Shown: positions 48,673-57,685, counted from the first letter of the stretch. The stretch: 64,000 bases of DNA from JACDAN01 sp963802375 (GCA_963802375.1 CAWDIJ010000005.1:310001-374000); one strand, 5' to 3'. The notes: generated by a model not told the origin, from the letters alone. A program made the numbers and translations.

Positions 48673-49220
48673 AGCTTCACGCGATCGTCGACGATCTCGA
48701 CACGGCGAAAATTGCCCTCGAAGGCGGAGCCTCCGTCCTCCAGCTGCGGCTCAAGGGTGCGACAACGGAGGAGTTGATCGACCGAGGTGCGCCTTTCCGC
48801 CTCCTTGCCACCCACTACGAGGTCACGTTCGTCGTCAACGACGATGTCCAGGCGGCTCTCGCGTTGCTCGCAGACGGCGTTCACCTGGGACGAGATGACG
48901 AGGGAAGCGAGCTTGCCGTCGAGGCCGGGATGATGCTCGGGCGCTCGGCCACCGATCCGGCGGAGGCGAAGGAGGCGGAGCTCGCAGGCGCCGGGTATAT
49001 CGGCGCCGGCCCGGTCTGGTCGACCCCGAGCAAGCCGGACGCCGATCCGCCGATCGGCCTCGACGGGCTCCGCGCGATCAGCGGCGCGGTCCAGATTCCG
49101 GTGATCGCAATCGGCGGTATCGATGCGACGAACGCACCCGACTGTGTCGCCGCCGGCGCGTTCGGCGTTGCGGTCATCCGCGCCGCAAGTCAGGCCGCCG
49201 AGGTCAGTGCGGCTCTCTGA
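48669..49220 (+). CDS. thiE: Thiamine-phosphate synthase ThiE, short form
   Basis: A 183-residue TIM-barrel enzyme that couples HMP-PP and thiazole phosphate. Visible motifs are VLQLRLKGATTEELID, TFVVNDDVQAALALLADGVHLG, AGAGYIGAGPVWSTPSKPDADP and VIAIGGIDATNA. It is somewhat short (family about 200-220), lacking part of the N-terminal strand. ATG 48669 overlaps thiM by four bases. thiL starts 14 bases before its end. Confidence 0.93.
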   Translation: MKLHAIVDDLDTAKIALEGGASVLQLRLKGATTEELIDRGAPFRLLATHYEVTFVVNDDVQAALALLADGVHLGRDDEGSELAVEAGMMLGRSATDPAEAKEAELAGAGYIGAGPVWSTPSKPDADPPIGLDGLRAISGAVQIPVIAIGGIDATNAPDCVAAGAFGVAVIRAASQAAEVSAAL

Positions 49221-50037
49221 GCTCGGCGAGCTCGGCTTCCTCGCCGAGCTGGAGCGCCGCGGACTCGCCCACTCGATAGAGCACGATGCCGCACAGGTCG
49301 GCGGCCTCGTCGTCACGCAGGATGCGCTCGTCGAGGGTGTGCACTTCCGGCTCGACTGGATCTCCTTTCGCGAGCTCGGGTTCCGTGCCGCGGCGGTCAA
49401 CCTGAGCGACCTGGCCGCCTCGGGCGCCGAGCCGTTGGGACTCGTGGTCTCGCTCGGCGCACCGGCCGACACAGCCGTCGACGAGCTCCTCGAGCTGTAC
49501 GAGGGGATTTCCGAGACCGGCGTGGCGGTGGTCGGAGGGGACACCACCCGCGCAGATCTCCTCATCCTCTCCGCGACCGCGGTCGGCCGGTCAGACCGGG
49601 TTCCCGGCCGCGCCGGTGCGCAGCCGGGGGATCTCCTCGTCGTGACCGGTCCGCTGGGAGGCGCGGGCGCCGCCTTCCGCGAACAGCGTTTCCTGCGGCC
49701 GCCCCTCCGGCTGGAAGAAGGGCGACGCCTCGCCCGGACCGCGCACGCCATGCTGGACATCTCCGACGGGATCGCCCGCGACGCCGGGCACATCGCACAC
49801 CGTTCGGGCGTCCGCTGCGTGGTCGAGCTCGACCGGGTCCCGCTCGCCGAGGGCGCCACGATCGACGACCTCGGCTTCGGCGAGGACTTCGAGCTCCTCG
49901 CTGCCGTCGCTGAGCCGGACTTCCACGTCGTCGGCCGCTGCGAGGAGGGCGAGGGCATGTTGCTGCTCCGCGAGGGCGAGCCCTACGCACTCACGGGCTG
50001 GGACCATTTTATGGAGCCCGACCCAGCGCGGGACTGA
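49207..50037 (+). CDS. thiL: Thiamine-monophosphate kinase ThiL
   Basis: A 276-residue ATP-dependent kinase making thiamine diphosphate. The N-terminus LSELGELGFLAELERRG is typical, followed by VVTQDALVEGVHFRLDW (metal Asp), AAVNLSDLAASGAEPLGLVVSLG, VVGGDTTRADLLILSATAVG and MLDISDGIARDAGHIAHRSG. GTG 49207 is chosen because earlier in-frame starts lie within thiE. It ends the riboswitch-led operon; a 182-bp gap with a stem-loop element follows. Confidence 0.94.
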   Translation: MRLSELGELGFLAELERRGLAHSIEHDAAQVGGLVVTQDALVEGVHFRLDWISFRELGFRAAAVNLSDLAASGAEPLGLVVSLGAPADTAVDELLELYEGISETGVAVVGGDTTRADLLILSATAVGRSDRVPGRAGAQPGDLLVVTGPLGGAGAAFREQRFLRPPLRLEEGRRLARTAHAMLDISDGIARDAGHIAHRSGVRCVVELDRVPLAEGATIDDLGFGEDFELLAAVAEPDFHVVGRCEEGEGMLLLREGEPYALTGWDHFMEPDPARD

Positions 50038-50060
50038 GCCGCCAGGCCGCGCTGGGCGGC

Positions 50061-50126
50061 GCCAGGCGTCGTCCTCAGCCGCGCCCATATCTGCGGATAT
50101 GAACGCGGCCTGCGTCCGGGCCTGGC
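50061..50126. repeat. Stem-loop family element, copy D (thiL-permease gap)
   Basis: The outer stem GCCAGGC (50061-50067) with GCCTGGC (50120-50126) encloses TCCTCAGCCGCGCCC, a perfect apex CATATC-TGCG-GATATG (50086-50101) and GAACGCGGCCTGCGTCC (50101-50117). The flanking arms are identical to copy A, but the apex is different and still perfectly paired. The wider gap 50038-50219 also has further GCC-rich inverted segments and no gene. Confidence 0.87.
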
Positions 50127-50219
50127 ATCCACCCATCGCACCCTGGCGACGAGTCCCGCACTGGGCCGAACTCCCCAAACCGCCTAGCGCCAAGGGGCGT
50201 ACCGTGCTAACGGTTCCCC

Positions 50220-51254
50220 GTGGCTCTGTTCCTCCTGCGTCGAGCAGCGTGGATGGTCGTGATGTTCCTTGCCGTCACGGTCGTCACGTTCATCATCTTC
50301 TTCGTCATCCCGTCCGAGGACGACCAGGCGAGCCTCGGCCGCGGCGGGACCGAGGTGGACGTCCGAACGACGGTGCAGATCGAGGGGCCGCTGTACGAGG
50401 AGTACGCCGAGTTCCTCCGCAAGATCGTCACCCAGGGATCGCTCGGAAACTCCTGGGTGATGCGCGGACAGGAAGTGAACGAGATCATCGTCCGCGCCGC
50501 GCCGGTGACGCTCTCGCTCGTGATCGGCGGGGCCCTCCTCTGGCTCCTGATCGCGATCCCGACGGGGTTGCTCTCTGCGCTCCACCCGCGCAGCTTCGGG
50601 AGCCGGCTGACCACGGTCTTCGTCTTGGTCGGGATCTCGGCGCATCCCCTGTGGATGGGCCTGATGCTCTCGTACATCGTCGGTGCCCAGCTGGGGCTGA
50701 CCCCGACCGGCGGGTACTGCGAGGTGTTCAGTCCGGCGACGAACTGCGGTGGGCCGGCGCAATGGGCGTACCACCTGATCCTGCCGTGGTTCACGTTCGC
50801 GCTGATGTACGCGGCGATCTACACGCGGATGATCCGCGCGAGCACGCTCGAGACCCTCGACGAGGACTACGTCCGCACCGCGCGCGCGAAGGGCGCGCCG
50901 GAGCGGCTCGTGCTCCGCTCGCACGTGTTGCGCAACGCGATGCTGCCCGTCGTGACCATGCTCGGAATGGACATCGCCGTCTCGCTGGGCGCCACGCTCT
51001 TCGTGGAGACGGCGTACGGGTTACCGGGGCTCGGCCGGCTGTTCGCGACGAGCCTCGCTCGCCGCGACTTCCCCGTCCTCCTCGGGATCACGATGTACAC
51101 GACCCTCGTCGTGATCCTCGTCAACTTCCTGATCGACGTTCTGTACGGGGTCATCGATCCTCGAGTGCGCGTCGACCGTCGTACGGAGGGCGCGCCCGCC
51201 AGCTCCAAGGAAGGCAAGCAGGCTCCGGAGTCGGCTACTCAGCCAGCCACGTAG
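50220..51254 (+). CDS. Peptide/nickel-type ABC transporter permease (DppB-like), orphan
   Basis: A 344-residue permease starting with the DppB-type helix FLLRRAAWMVVMFLAVTVVTF and ending after FLIDVLYGVIDPRVRVD. The EAA-like loop is DYVRTARAKGAPERLVLRSHVLRNAMLPVV near 220-245, followed by ETAYGLPGLGRLFATSLARRDFPVL. GTG 50220 directly precedes the first helix. The usual partners (DppC permease, ATPases, binding protein) are absent on both sides, so it must work with components encoded elsewhere or be a remnant. The last 20 bases overlap the convergent thioredoxin gene. Confidence 0.88.
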   Translation: MALFLLRRAAWMVVMFLAVTVVTFIIFFVIPSEDDQASLGRGGTEVDVRTTVQIEGPLYEEYAEFLRKIVTQGSLGNSWVMRGQEVNEIIVRAAPVTLSLVIGGALLWLLIAIPTGLLSALHPRSFGSRLTTVFVLVGISAHPLWMGLMLSYIVGAQLGLTPTGGYCEVFSPATNCGGPAQWAYHLILPWFTFALMYAAIYTRMIRASTLETLDEDYVRTARAKGAPERLVLRSHVLRNAMLPVVTMLGMDIAVSLGATLFVETAYGLPGLGRLFATSLARRDFPVLLGITMYTTLVVILVNFLIDVLYGVIDPRVRVDRRTEGAPASSKEGKQAPESATQPAT

Positions 51255-51555
51255 CCCAGGCTCGCTCGTAATGCGAAGGCGACCGGGCGCCGACGACGGT
51301 CTCCTGCGCTTCGCCGTTCGCGAACAGGATCGCCGTCGGGAGCGCGAGCACCTCGTATCGGGAAGCGGACACAGGGTTCTGGTCGACGTTCAGCTTGGTG
51401 AACTCGACGCGACCGCCGGCCGCGTGCTCCAGCCGCTCCAGCACCGGCTCGAGCGCGTGGCACGGTCCGCACCACGGCGCCCAGAAGTCGACGACGACGG
51501 GGCGCTCTGCGCCGAGCACCTCGGCGTCGAAACTCGAATCCGTCACCTCACGCAC
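51235..51555 (-). CDS. trxA: Thioredoxin
   Basis: A 106-residue cytoplasmic thioredoxin with the redox site WAPWCGPCHALEP near residue 30 (CGPC), KLNVDQNPVSASRYEV and the cis-proline in VLALPTAILFANGEA. GTG 51555 is the start. It overlaps the glycosyltransferase stop by eight bases upstream. The N-terminus REVTDSSFDAEVL is normal, without a signal peptide. Confidence 0.94.
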   Translation of the reverse strand: MREVTDSSFDAEVLGAERPVVVDFWAPWCGPCHALEPVLERLEHAAGGRVEFTKLNVDQNPVSASRYEVLALPTAILFANGEAQETVVGARSPSHYERAWATWLAE

Positions 51556-52255
51556 GTGGACGAAGCCTACTCAGGCGAAGCACCGGCACCTTCCAGACGG
51601 CTTCGAGGACGATCGACCGGCTCATCTTCGAGCCGCCGACCTCTCGGTCGGCGAAGACGATCGGGACCTCGACCACCCGGAACCCTGCCTTGATCGTCCG
51701 GTAGGTCGTCTCGATCTGGAAGGCGTAGCCCTTCGAGCGGATCGCGTCGAGGTCGATCGTCTCGAGAACGACGCGCCGGTAGACTTTGAACCCCCCGGTC
51801 AGGTCGCGGATCCGCAGCCCGAGGATGATCTGCGCGTAGAGGGACCCGCCTCGCGAGATCACCCGTCGGAGCAGGCCCCAGTTCTTCGTCCCGCCGCCCG
51901 GGACGTACCGCGAGCCCAGCACAAGGTCAGCGTCGTGTGCGGCGGCGGCGAGCCGAGGGACATCCGCCGGGTCGTGGGAGAAGTCGCAGTCCATCTCCAT
52001 GACGAGGTCGGCGCCCATTTCCAGCGCCCGACGGAACCCCGCGAGATACGCCGGCCCGAGCCCTTCCTTCCGCGGCCGGTGGAGCACGTCGACATCATCG
52101 CGCGCCGCCGCGAGCCGGTCGGCGATCTCGCCGGTCCCGTCGGGCGAGTTGTCGTCGACGACGAGGATCCGGCCGTCGTCGGGCAGGACCTCGATGAGCG
52201 CCGAGACCATCGCCTCGAGGTTCTCGCGCTCGTTGTAGGTGGGGAGGCAGACCAC
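51548..52255 (-). CDS. Polyprenol monophosphomannose synthase (DPM1-like GT2)
   Basis: A glycosyltransferase of about 235 residues that would transfer mannose from GDP-mannose to polyprenol phosphate. It shows CLPTYNERENLEAMV at the start, ILVVDDNSPDGTGEIAD, KEGLGPAYLAGFRRALEMGA, the DxD-type MEMDCDFSHDP, and LGSRYVPGGG. There are no C-terminal membrane helices, as in actinobacterial Ppm1 catalytic parts. GTG 52255 has AAGGA seven bases upstream; GTG 52261 is the alternative. It is divergent from polX with only about 23 bases between starts. Confidence 0.9.
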   Translation of the reverse strand: MVCLPTYNERENLEAMVSALIEVLPDDGRILVVDDNSPDGTGEIADRLAAARDDVDVLHRPRKEGLGPAYLAGFRRALEMGADLVMEMDCDFSHDPADVPRLAAAAHDADLVLGSRYVPGGGTKNWGLLRRVISRGGSLYAQIILGLRIRDLTGGFKVYRRVVLETIDLDAIRSKGYAFQIETTYRTIKAGFRVVEVPIVFADREVGGSKMSRSIVLEAVWKVPVLRLSRLRPRA

Positions 52256-52278
52256 AAGCACGTCCTTATGATCGTGGG

Positions 52279-53985
52279 ATGGCGACGACGCTGCCCCGGA
52301 ACGCGCAGGTGGCCGAGCAGTTCGACCTCCTCGCCGATCTGCTCGAGCTCGACGGCGAGGAGCAGTTCCGGGTGCTCGCCTACCGGCGGGCGGCTGACCA
52401 GATCCGCTCCGCCGCGGGGCCGATCGCCGAGCAGGCACTGGCCGGCGAGGCCAAGAACCTGCCGGGAATCGGCAAGACAATCGAGTCGAAGATCGTCCAG
52501 ATCGTCGAGTCCGGCGAGATCGAGGCGCTGACCAAGCGCAAGGGGCGCGTGCCGGCCGGCGTCGCCGAGTTCCTGAGGCTCCCGGCTCTGGGACCGAAGA
52601 CCGCCCGGCGGATCTGGCAGGACCTGGGGATCACGACCATGGACGACCTGCGCAAGGCAGCGGAGGCGGAGCAGCTCCGGTCGCTGCCCGGCCTCGGTGC
52701 CAAGACCGAGGAGCGAATCCTCAAGGCGCTCGAGGAGACCAAGAGGCCGCGCGAGAAGCGGACGCTCCTCGCGAGGGCGCTGCCCGCCGTGCAGGCGGTC
52801 GTCGAGGTGCTGCGCGAGCACCCGGCGAGCAACGAGGTGTCCGAGGCCGGCTCGGTCCGACGCCGCACCGAGACTGTCAAGGACCTCGACATCATCGCCA
52901 CGGCCTCCGACCCGGCGGCGCTCACCGAGTACTTCACGAAACTCACCTGGGTCTCCGAGATCAAGGCGCACGGGAAGACGAAGGCGACTGTGGTCTCGCA
53001 CGACGGGCTGGTCTTCGACCTGCGCGTCGTCCCACCCGACTCGTACGGAAACCTCCTCCAGCACTTCACGGGCTCGAAGCAGCACAACGTCGAGCTGCGC
53101 GAGAACGCCGTGAAGCGCGGCCTCTCGGTCTCGGAGTACGGAGTCAAGGACACGGAAAGCGGCGAGGTGCTGACCGCCCGGACCGAGGAGGAGCTCTATG
53201 AGCAGCTCGGCTACGCGTGGATCCCTCCGGAGCTCCGAGAGGGCGCCGGCGAGCTGGCCGCCGCTCGCAGCGGTGAGCTGCCGACGCTCGTCGAGCGGAA
53301 CGACCTCCGCGGCGACCTTCACATGCACTCCACGTGGTCGAGCGACGGCAAGAACACGCTCGAGGAGATGGCCGAGGCGTCCAGGGCGCTGGGCTACGCC
53401 TACATCGCCATGACCGACCACGCGCACTACCTCCGCGAGGGGCGGCTCGAGGAGCAATGGGGCGAGATCGCCGAATTGAGCGGCCGGATGGAGCCGTTCC
53501 GCATCCTGCGGGGGATCGAGGTCAGCATCCGGGCCGACGGCTCGCTGGACATGCCCGACGACGTCCTCGCCGAGTGCGACTGGGTGGTCGCCTCGCTTCA
53601 CTCGGCGTTCGACAAGAACCCGACCGAACGGCTGCTGGCGGCGCTGGAGAGCCCGCACGTCGACTGCATCGGCCACATGACCGCGCGGAAGCTGAACCGG
53701 CGCGAAGGAGCCGACATCGCGCTGGACAAGGTCTTCGCGAAGGCGGTCGAGACCGGGACGTTCGTGGAAATCAACTCGCAGCCCGACCGGCTCGACCTGC
53801 GCGACACGCACGCGCGGGCGGCGGCGGAGGCGGGAGTCCGGCTCGTCGTGAACACGGACAGCCACGAGGTGGAGGCGCTCGCCTACGCCGAACTGGGGAT
53901 CGCGCAGGCGCGGCGCGCCTGGCTGACCAAGGAGCAGATCGTCAACACGCGCACCTGGAAGCAGATCGAGAAGCTCAAGAAGTGA
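52279..53985 (+). CDS. polX: DNA polymerase/3'-5' exonuclease PolX (with PHP domain)
   Basis: A 568-residue family X repair polymerase. The N-terminal 8-kDa and helix-hairpin-helix region has KNLPGIGKTIESKI and RSLPGLGAKTEERIL. The palm has EAGSVRRRTETVKDLDIIA near 195, with the catalytic acid pair. The C-terminal PHP nuclease domain starts with DLHMHSTWSSDGKNTLEEM near 344 and continues AMTDHAHYLREG, LRGIEVSIRADGSLDMPD and VNTDSHEVEAL. ATG 52279 begins it. It likely serves base excision or gap repair and may assist the Ku/LigD pathway. Confidence 0.95.
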   Translation: MATTLPRNAQVAEQFDLLADLLELDGEEQFRVLAYRRAADQIRSAAGPIAEQALAGEAKNLPGIGKTIESKIVQIVESGEIEALTKRKGRVPAGVAEFLRLPALGPKTARRIWQDLGITTMDDLRKAAEAEQLRSLPGLGAKTEERILKALEETKRPREKRTLLARALPAVQAVVEVLREHPASNEVSEAGSVRRRTETVKDLDIIATASDPAALTEYFTKLTWVSEIKAHGKTKATVVSHDGLVFDLRVVPPDSYGNLLQHFTGSKQHNVELRENAVKRGLSVSEYGVKDTESGEVLTARTEEELYEQLGYAWIPPELREGAGELAAARSGELPTLVERNDLRGDLHMHSTWSSDGKNTLEEMAEASRALGYAYIAMTDHAHYLREGRLEEQWGEIAELSGRMEPFRILRGIEVSIRADGSLDMPDDVLAECDWVVASLHSAFDKNPTERLLAALESPHVDCIGHMTARKLNRREGADIALDKVFAKAVETGTFVEINSQPDRLDLRDTHARAAAEAGVRLVVNTDSHEVEALAYAELGIAQARRAWLTKEQIVNTRTWKQIEKLKK

Positions 53986-54638
53986 TGAGGTACCGCGCGG
54001 TGATCTTCGACCTGTGGCAGACGCTGGTCCCGTGGCCCGTGGAGGGCGCGAGGCGGATGTACGACGGGTTGGCGGCGCACTTCGGCGCGGACCCGGCGCG
54101 CTTTCGGATGCTCTGGCTCCGCGGCCGTCGCGACCGCGAGATCGGCCCGATGGAGCCGCACCTCCAGACGATCGCCGCGGAGCTGGGATCCGAGAGCGAC
54201 ATCGCCGCGGCGGTGGCCATCAGGCGCGAGTGGACGCTCGAGCACATCGTTCCGCGGCCGGACGCGGTCTCCACGCTCGAGGAGCTGAGGCGCCGCGGTC
54301 ACCGGCTCGGGATGATCAGCGCCTGCTCAGCCGAGGTGCCGGAGGTCTGGGAGCAGACGCCGTTCGGCGGCCTCTTCGACTCGACGGTCTTCTCGTGCTC
54401 GGTGGGCGTCAGCAAGCCCGACCCGAGGATCTACGAGATCGCGTGCGAGGAGCTGGGCGTCGCGGCCGAGGACTGCCTGTTCGTGGGCGACGGTGCGAAC
54501 GACGAGCTTCCGGGCGCCGAGCGAGTGGGCATGGCCGTGGTGCAGGTCCGCGCTCCCGGCGAGCCACTCACCGAAGACGGAGAGCGCTGGACGGGGCGCT
54601 ACGTCGAGCGGCTCTCAGACGTCCTCGAGCTCGCCTAA
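53985..54638 (+). CDS. HAD-superfamily hydrolase (phosphatase-like)
   Basis: A 217-residue hydrolase. Motif I AVIFDLWQTLVPW has the nucleophile Asp but Trp at the second-acid neighbour, motif II is LGMISACSAE, motif III is the Lys in VGVSKPDPRIYEIACEE and motif IV LFVGDGANDELPGA. ATG 53985 shares a base with the polX stop (TGATG), so the pair is coupled. Its TAA stop overlaps the TAG stop of convergent hxlR (CTAA). Confidence 0.86.
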   Translation: MRYRAVIFDLWQTLVPWPVEGARRMYDGLAAHFGADPARFRMLWLRGRRDREIGPMEPHLQTIAAELGSESDIAAAVAIRREWTLEHIVPRPDAVSTLEELRRRGHRLGMISACSAEVPEVWEQTPFGGLFDSTVFSCSVGVSKPDPRIYEIACEELGVAAEDCLFVGDGANDELPGAERVGMAVVQVRAPGEPLTEDGERWTGRYVERLSDVLELA

Positions 54639-55357
54639 GGCGCCGACTCGGCGGCGCCGACCAGTGAAGCCGTGCCGGCTTCGCCGGGGCGGCTGATCGG
54701 CTCCTTCGGTTCGCGCGGGCGGTCGTCGAAGCTGAAGAGCGAGAGGAAGCGCTCGGCCTCGGCCTGATCGCCGGTCACCTTCAGCGCCTTCGTCTTGACG
54801 GCGTCTCCGATCGACGTCTGGCCCGACGCGATGCAGAAGAGGGTCGCGGGATCGGTCTCGATCACCGTGTCGGCGTCGGGCGACGTCCTGGACTCCACGA
54901 TCAGCTCGCGGTTCTCGAACCGAGCCGTCACGGCCTCGTCGTCGACGCGGAGCTCGTAGACCTTGTCCGTCGAGCAGCCCTTGCACGTTGCCTGCACGGC
55001 GTTGACGAGCCAGCCGGGGGCAAGATTGTCCTTCGCAGTCGGCGGCCCGAGCGACCTCGCACCCCAGCGGCCGAGCGCGTAAAGCGGCTCCCGTAGCTCC
55101 TCGCCGTACTCCGTGAGCTCGTAGACGTTCGCGGCCGCAGGCGGCGGCAGCCGCCGCTTCTGCACCACGCCCGCGCCCTCCAGGTCGCGAAGTCTGCTTG
55201 CCAGGATGTTCGTACCGATGCCGGGCAGCGCGCCGGCCAAATCCGTGTACCGCTTGGGCCCTCCGAGCAGCTCGCGCACGACGAGCAACGCCCACCGCTC
55301 ACCGACCAGCTCCAGAGCATGTGCGACCGGGCAGTACTGGTCGTAGCGCTTCGGCAT
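54635..55357 (-). CDS. HxlR-family regulator fused to an SCP2-like domain
   Basis: A 240-residue regulator. Residues 1-110 form the HxlR winged helix: YDQYCPVAHALELVGERW, LLGGPKRYTDLAGALPGIGTN, LRDLEGAGVVQKRRL and VYELTEYGEELREPLYALGRW. Residues 120-225 resemble a sterol-carrier-protein-2-type pocket (FENRELIVESRTSPDADTVI, LFCIASGQTSIGDAV), probably the ligand sensor. ATG 55357 is preceded by TATACT ending seven bases earlier, so its mRNA may be leaderless. It is divergent from a DHA2 exporter across a perfect dyad, the classic local-repressor layout. Confidence 0.9.
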   Translation of the reverse strand: MPKRYDQYCPVAHALELVGERWALLVVRELLGGPKRYTDLAGALPGIGTNILASRLRDLEGAGVVQKRRLPPPAAANVYELTEYGEELREPLYALGRWGARSLGPPTAKDNLAPGWLVNAVQATCKGCSTDKVYELRVDDEAVTARFENRELIVESRTSPDADTVIETDPATLFCIASGQTSIGDAVKTKALKVTGDQAEAERFLSLFSFDDRPREPKEPISRPGEAGTASLVGAAESAP

Positions 55358-55378
55358 GCCGGGAAGTATAGCGCGCAT

Positions 55379-55416
55379 ACTTGCGTTTGAGAAGTCAAGA
55401 CTTGCAAAACGCAAGT
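55379..55416. promoter_or_regulatory. Operator dyad between hxlR and the DHA2 exporter gene
   Basis: ACTTGCGTTT (55379-55388) and AAACGCAAGT (55407-55416) are perfect inverted repeats with an 18-base spacer that also holds TCAAGACTTG. A candidate exporter promoter, TTGCAA (55402-55407), 17 bases, TAGCTT (55425-55430), starts inside the right half. The hxlR -10 TATACT lies at 55365-55370 on the other strand. Binding would block both promoters. Confidence 0.65.
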
Positions 55417-55505
55417 AGATGCTGTAGCTTCGCAAGCCGTGACTGTCGATTTTCAAGCCCCCGTTCGTCTACCAGCCAGGTGATGGCAACCGAAAGGATG
55501 CTCTG

Positions 55506-56954
55506 ATGGTCGAAAAGACCCAACGCAAGTGGCTGGCACTGGCTTTGCTCGCCACCGTGCAGTTCATGGTCGTGCTCGACATCGCGATCGTGAACGTGGC
55601 ACTTCCCTCAATCCAGACCGACCTCGGCTTCTCTCAGGAGAACCTCCAGTGGGTGATCAGCGCCTACGCGCTGTTCTTCGGAGGCTTCCTGCTGCTGGGC
55701 GGCCGCGCGGCGGATCTTCTGGGACGCCGGCGGCTCTTCATCGTCGGCACGATCGTCTTCAGCGCGTCTTCGCTGCTCTCGGGCTTCGCCTGGAGCGAGG
55801 AATCGCTGATCATCGCGCGAGCGATTCAAGGGCTCGGCGCGGCGATCATCACTCCCGCCGCGCTCTCGATCCTGATGACCACCTTCTCGGAAGGACGTGA
55901 CCGCAACGCCGCGCTCGGCGTCTGGGGTGGGGTCGGCGCGTTCGGCGCCGTCGCCGGCGTCCTCCTGGGCGGGATCCTCACGGACGCGGTCAGCTGGGAG
56001 TGGATCTTCTACATCAACGTTCCGGTCGGGCTCGCAGCCCTGGCGCTGACGCCGCTGCTGCTCACCGAGAGCCGCGACGCGCTCGTCAAGACGTTCGACG
56101 CCCTCGGAGCGGTGCTCGTGACGGCCGGGCTGGTAGTGCTCGTGTTCGCGATCACCCAGGCCAACGAGTACGGCTGGACCTCGGCGGCGACGATCGGGCT
56201 CTTCACCGGCGCAGCAGCGCTGCTCGCAGGCTTCGTCGGCTGGGAGCTCCGCGCCAAGGAGCCGCTCGTGCCATTCGCGATCTTCCGCGTGAAGACGCTG
56301 ACCGCGGCGAACATCGCCGGCCTGATCCTCGGCACGGTGACGTTCTCGATGTTCCTGATGCTGACGCTGTACATGCAGCAGGTGCTGACGTACACACCGA
56401 TGAGGACCGGCGTGGCCTACCTCGCGGTGGCCGGCACGGCGATCATCTGGTCCGGCGTCGCCGCCCAGCTCGTGAACCGCGTCGGCGTGAAGCCGGTGAT
56501 CACGGCCGGAATGACGCTGCTGACCATCGGGCTTCTCTACTTCACGCAGGTGTCCGTCGGCGGCTCGTACGCGGGCGACCTCCTGCCCGGGTTCCTCGTG
56601 ATCGCCGCCGGGCTCGGCTTCTCGTTCGTGCCGATCTCGATCGCGGCCCTCGCCGGAGTGCGCGCATCCGAGGCGGGCTTGGCGTCAGGTCTCTTCAACA
56701 CGTCGCAGCAGATCGGCGGCGCACTGGGGATCGCGGCGCTGTCTGCGATCGCCACCTCGAAGACGAGCGGCGCGGTGGACTCGGGCACTCCGGTCCCGAA
56801 GGCACTGACCGACGGCTTCGAGTCCGCGTTCATCTGGGGCGCCGCCGTCGCGGCGGTCGGGATCCTCGTGTCGCTGGTGCTCATCCGGCGCGATGAGCTC
56901 GAGACGACGGTGGAGGAGGAAGAAGTCCCCGAGCCCGCGCTCGAGGCCGCCTAG
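55506..56954 (+). CDS. DHA2-family (EmrB/QacA) drug exporter, 14 membrane helices
   Basis: A 482-residue major facilitator transporter using the proton gradient. It has the DHA2 start VQFMVVLDIAIVNVALPSIQTDLG (helix 1, motif D1), LLGGRAADLLGRRRLFI (motif A), LIIARAIQGLGAAIITPAALSIL, and GAVAGVLLGGILTDAVSWEWIFYINVPVG (motif C) in short segments. About 14 hydrophobic segments are visible. ATG 55506 has AAAGGA upstream. It is probably repressed by the divergent HxlR protein. Confidence 0.93.
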   Translation: MVEKTQRKWLALALLATVQFMVVLDIAIVNVALPSIQTDLGFSQENLQWVISAYALFFGGFLLLGGRAADLLGRRRLFIVGTIVFSASSLLSGFAWSEESLIIARAIQGLGAAIITPAALSILMTTFSEGRDRNAALGVWGGVGAFGAVAGVLLGGILTDAVSWEWIFYINVPVGLAALALTPLLLTESRDALVKTFDALGAVLVTAGLVVLVFAITQANEYGWTSAATIGLFTGAAALLAGFVGWELRAKEPLVPFAIFRVKTLTAANIAGLILGTVTFSMFLMLTLYMQQVLTYTPMRTGVAYLAVAGTAIIWSGVAAQLVNRVGVKPVITAGMTLLTIGLLYFTQVSVGGSYAGDLLPGFLVIAAGLGFSFVPISIAALAGVRASEAGLASGLFNTSQQIGGALGIAALSAIATSKTSGAVDSGTPVPKALTDGFESAFIWGAAVAAVGILVSLVLIRRDELETTVEEEEVPEPALEAA

Positions 56955-56959
56955 TCCTC

Positions 56960-57685
56960 CTACAGGGTTCGCAGGAGATACAGGAGCTCACCGGGGCCGT
57001 CCACGACCAGGTCGGCCTCGGTGAGCAGCCGGGGGTTGATCTCCGGTGAGCCGACCGCGACCTTGACTGCCACGTCCAGTCCGGCCTCGTCCAGGCCGCG
57101 GAAGGCGTCGAGGTCGGTCGTGTCGTCGCCTGCGTAGAGCGCCCGTGCGATCCCGCGCCGCTCGAGGAGCTCGCGGACAGCGGTTCCCTTGTCGACGTCG
57201 ATCGGAGGCTTGACTTCCACGACTTTCCGCCCTCGCTGGACGGCGAGCCCGAGCGCCTCGGCCGTCTCCACCACGCGCTCGACTGCGTGGGCCGCCTCCT
57301 CGTCGTCCACCTCACGGTAGTGGAACGCGGCCGTTACTCCGGCTTTCGTCTCGACTCGCCAGGGCCAGTCCGCGGAGTCGATCAGGCGCTCGATCAGCGG
57401 CGTGTACTCCGGCACGCCTGGATGGCCCTCGAGGCCGTGGACGCCGATGTACTCGATGCCGTCGAGGCCGACGATCCGCCGCGCGTCGGCCGTGGGTCGG
57501 CCACTGACGCACGCGACCAGCCCGTACCGGCCGGCGAGGCGCTCGACTTCGCTCCGCGTCCCCTCCGGAACAGCCGCATCCTCGGGGCGCTCAACGATTG
57601 GCGCGAGCGTCCCGTCCACATCGAGGAGGACAGCGGCCTTGTCGGGCTCGCTGCGGAATCGCACGAGGCGGACGGGGGCGCTCAC
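56960..57685 (-). CDS. otsB: Trehalose-6-phosphate phosphatase OtsB
   Basis: A 241-residue HAD-IIB phosphatase. Motif I is AVLLDVDGTLAPIVERPEDA near 20, then YGLVACVSGRPTADARRIVG, YIGVHGLEG, KAGVTAAFHYRE, VVEVKPPIDVDKGTAVRELL, and motif IV ALYAGDDTTDLDAFRGL. It completes trehalose synthesis; the synthase otsA is not in the window. The GTG start at 57685 is divergent from the gene at 57720, and the 3' end faces the exporter stop six bases away. Confidence 0.93.
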   Translation of the reverse strand: MSAPVRLVRFRSEPDKAAVLLDVDGTLAPIVERPEDAAVPEGTRSEVERLAGRYGLVACVSGRPTADARRIVGLDGIEYIGVHGLEGHPGVPEYTPLIERLIDSADWPWRVETKAGVTAAFHYREVDDEEAAHAVERVVETAEALGLAVQRGRKVVEVKPPIDVDKGTAVRELLERRGIARALYAGDDTTDLDAFRGLDEAGLDVAVKVAVGSPEINPRLLTEADLVVDGPGELLYLLRTL

